Shown here piece after piece: positions 63,259-64,000 of a stretch of 64,000 nucleotides of DNA (its first letter is position 1; every line of letters begins with the position of its first letter). This DNA is from Rivularia sp. T60_A2020_040. GTDB lineage: Bacteria > Cyanobacteriota > Cyanobacteriia > Cyanobacteriales > Nostocaceae. A model generated the notes under the pieces. It was not told the DNA's origin and made no database searches. It saw nothing but the letters and a program-made list of their open reading frames with translations. Location: contig JACYMD010000112.1 of NCBI GenBank assembly GCA_015272215.1, forward strand, positions 16,090-80,089. The letters are read 5' to 3'. Position numbers and translations under genes: made by a program.

Positions 63259-63819
63259 CTATTGTTCTAACCATTCAACTAATCCCAAAGAATTAACGCT
63301 ACCGAAAAAATGAGCGCCAATAATAGTAACATCTGCAAGTATTAAGAGTATATCAATAGAACGTACTACTGTTTCTGGATTGTAAACTGCAACTCCTTGC
63401 GGTTGAGCCAAAGTTTTCGCTAAAACAGCAATTACAGTTCCTTCAGCAGCTACAAAACCTAACCCAATTCCGATTAAGCTAATAATTAAACCAACACGTA
63501 AAACTCTAATAATTTCTTCTTTTTTAGGGTGTAAATTAGTATCAGCTAATTGTAAACGTTTAGCTAAACGAGTATAACGATAAGCCCAAAATATTCGGAA
63601 ACCTACCGCAATTACACCGCATACTCCTAAAAATATTCCTAATCCAATAAAAGGACTATTTATATCGCTAAAATTACGGCTGAACATTACTAATAATAGA
63701 ATAATTCCAGCAACAGTACCGAGCAGCAAATGAACCCAAAAGCTGATTCTACCAAGTAAACGAAAAGTACCGGCAAATTCTTGTTTACTGGGGGAAGATA
63801 AAGATGTTTTTGATTGCAT
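63259..63819 (-). CDS. DUF3611 family membrane protein (Tic21/PIC1-like)
   Basis: 186 residues, four membrane helices. Landmarks: TFRLLGRISFWVHLLLGTVAGIILL, RIFWAYRYTRLAKRL, VLRVGLIISLIGIGLGFVAAEGTVIAVLAKTLAQPQG and VTIIGAHFFGSVNSLGLVEWL. The family is shared by cyanobacteria and chloroplasts (Tic21/PIC1, linked to protein import or iron transport). No other transport gene adjoins. GGAGAAAAT precedes the ATG and supports the start. Confidence 0.88.
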   Translation of the reverse strand: MQSKTSLSSPSKQEFAGTFRLLGRISFWVHLLLGTVAGIILLLVMFSRNFSDINSPFIGLGIFLGVCGVIAVGFRIFWAYRYTRLAKRLQLADTNLHPKKEEIIRVLRVGLIISLIGIGLGFVAAEGTVIAVLAKTLAQPQGVAVYNPETVVRSIDILLILADVTIIGAHFFGSVNSLGLVEWLEQ

Positions 63820-63867
63820 TGATATTTTCTCCTTTGTTATTTAAGCTGTAACCTAATTGAGAATATT

Positions 63868-63894
63868 AAATTAAATTAAATTAAATTAAATAAA
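63868..63894. repeat. TTAAA pentamer tandem repeat
   Basis: About five copies of ATTAAATTAAATTAAATTAA upstream of the DUF3611 gene. The remaining bases to 64000 hold no recognised gene. Confidence 0.85.
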
Positions 63895-64000
63895 AAAGCA
63901 ATTTTGTTAAAATCCTATATCAAATATTTTCAATCGGTTTGATATCGGGACTTAAACAAAAATTAAGCCCAAATAAACCCTAAACTGGCTTTGTAAGCAA

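Overview
The window is about 64 kb of a cyanobacterial chromosome. By eye it fits a filamentous, heterocyst-type lineage (Nostocales). The evidence is numerous HIP1 octamers (GCGATCGC), plastocyanin, a CrtISO-type carotenoid isomerase, Ycf51, a CYP110-like P450, DUF1822/DUF1824/DUF3611 proteins, heptanucleotide tandem repeats (GGAGTTA, CCATTAC and GGTAATT types) and an AT-rich background carrying many dispersed palindromes. No species is assigned.

Layout. 0-11 kb holds core and housekeeping genes: a START-like lipid/cyclase-fold protein overlapping the end of an upstream gene, tRNA-Glu, a CPA1 antiporter with a TrkA domain, a PetB-like cytochrome b, a lipase, a TonB-like protein, petE and a UPF0182 protein. 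11-17 kb holds small secreted proteins (a broken lipoprotein, CAP, CVNH, LysM) among repeats. 17-26 kb holds an iron-type dehydrogenase, an aminotransferase, an ArsR regulator, rpsD, a large secreted propeller-like protein and a P450. 26-38 kb is accessory: a VapBC-type toxin-antitoxin pair, a decayed double solute-binding-protein gene, a GRDP-like protein, an HTH-STAND NTPase with TPR-like tail, an RTX protein, twin small outer-membrane proteins and a response-regulator-like protein.

38-43 kb carries the most unusual unit, a tightly packed three-gene operon. It encodes a sigma-70-like factor, a DUF1822 protein and a single polypeptide that joins a cytoplasmic CHAT (caspase-like) protease domain, one membrane segment and a PstS-type periplasmic binding domain. 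I read it as a possible transmembrane ligand-gated protease with its own transcription factor; the domain order is visible, the function is inferred.

43-53 kb holds an ABC exporter, a prohibitin-like protein, DUF1824, an ABC-F protein and a complete cbiMNQO cobalt importer. 53-57.5 kb holds a second CAP protein and a restriction-modification locus with a Bpu10I-like endonuclease between two methyltransferases, as expected for an asymmetric recognition site. 57.5-64 kb returns to core genes (crtISO, upp, YggT, PerM/AI-2E type permease, DUF3611).

Repeats are a second theme: a MITE-like element with 14-bp terminal inverted repeats (38366-38554, and a longer inverted relative at 12771-13120); a family of AAGTCGGGTTTTT/AAAAACCCGACTT inverted repeats placed at gene 3' ends; GAGACGTAGCAATGCTACGTCTC palindromes; and one GC-rich palindrome inserted in frame inside a coding sequence (36514-36569).
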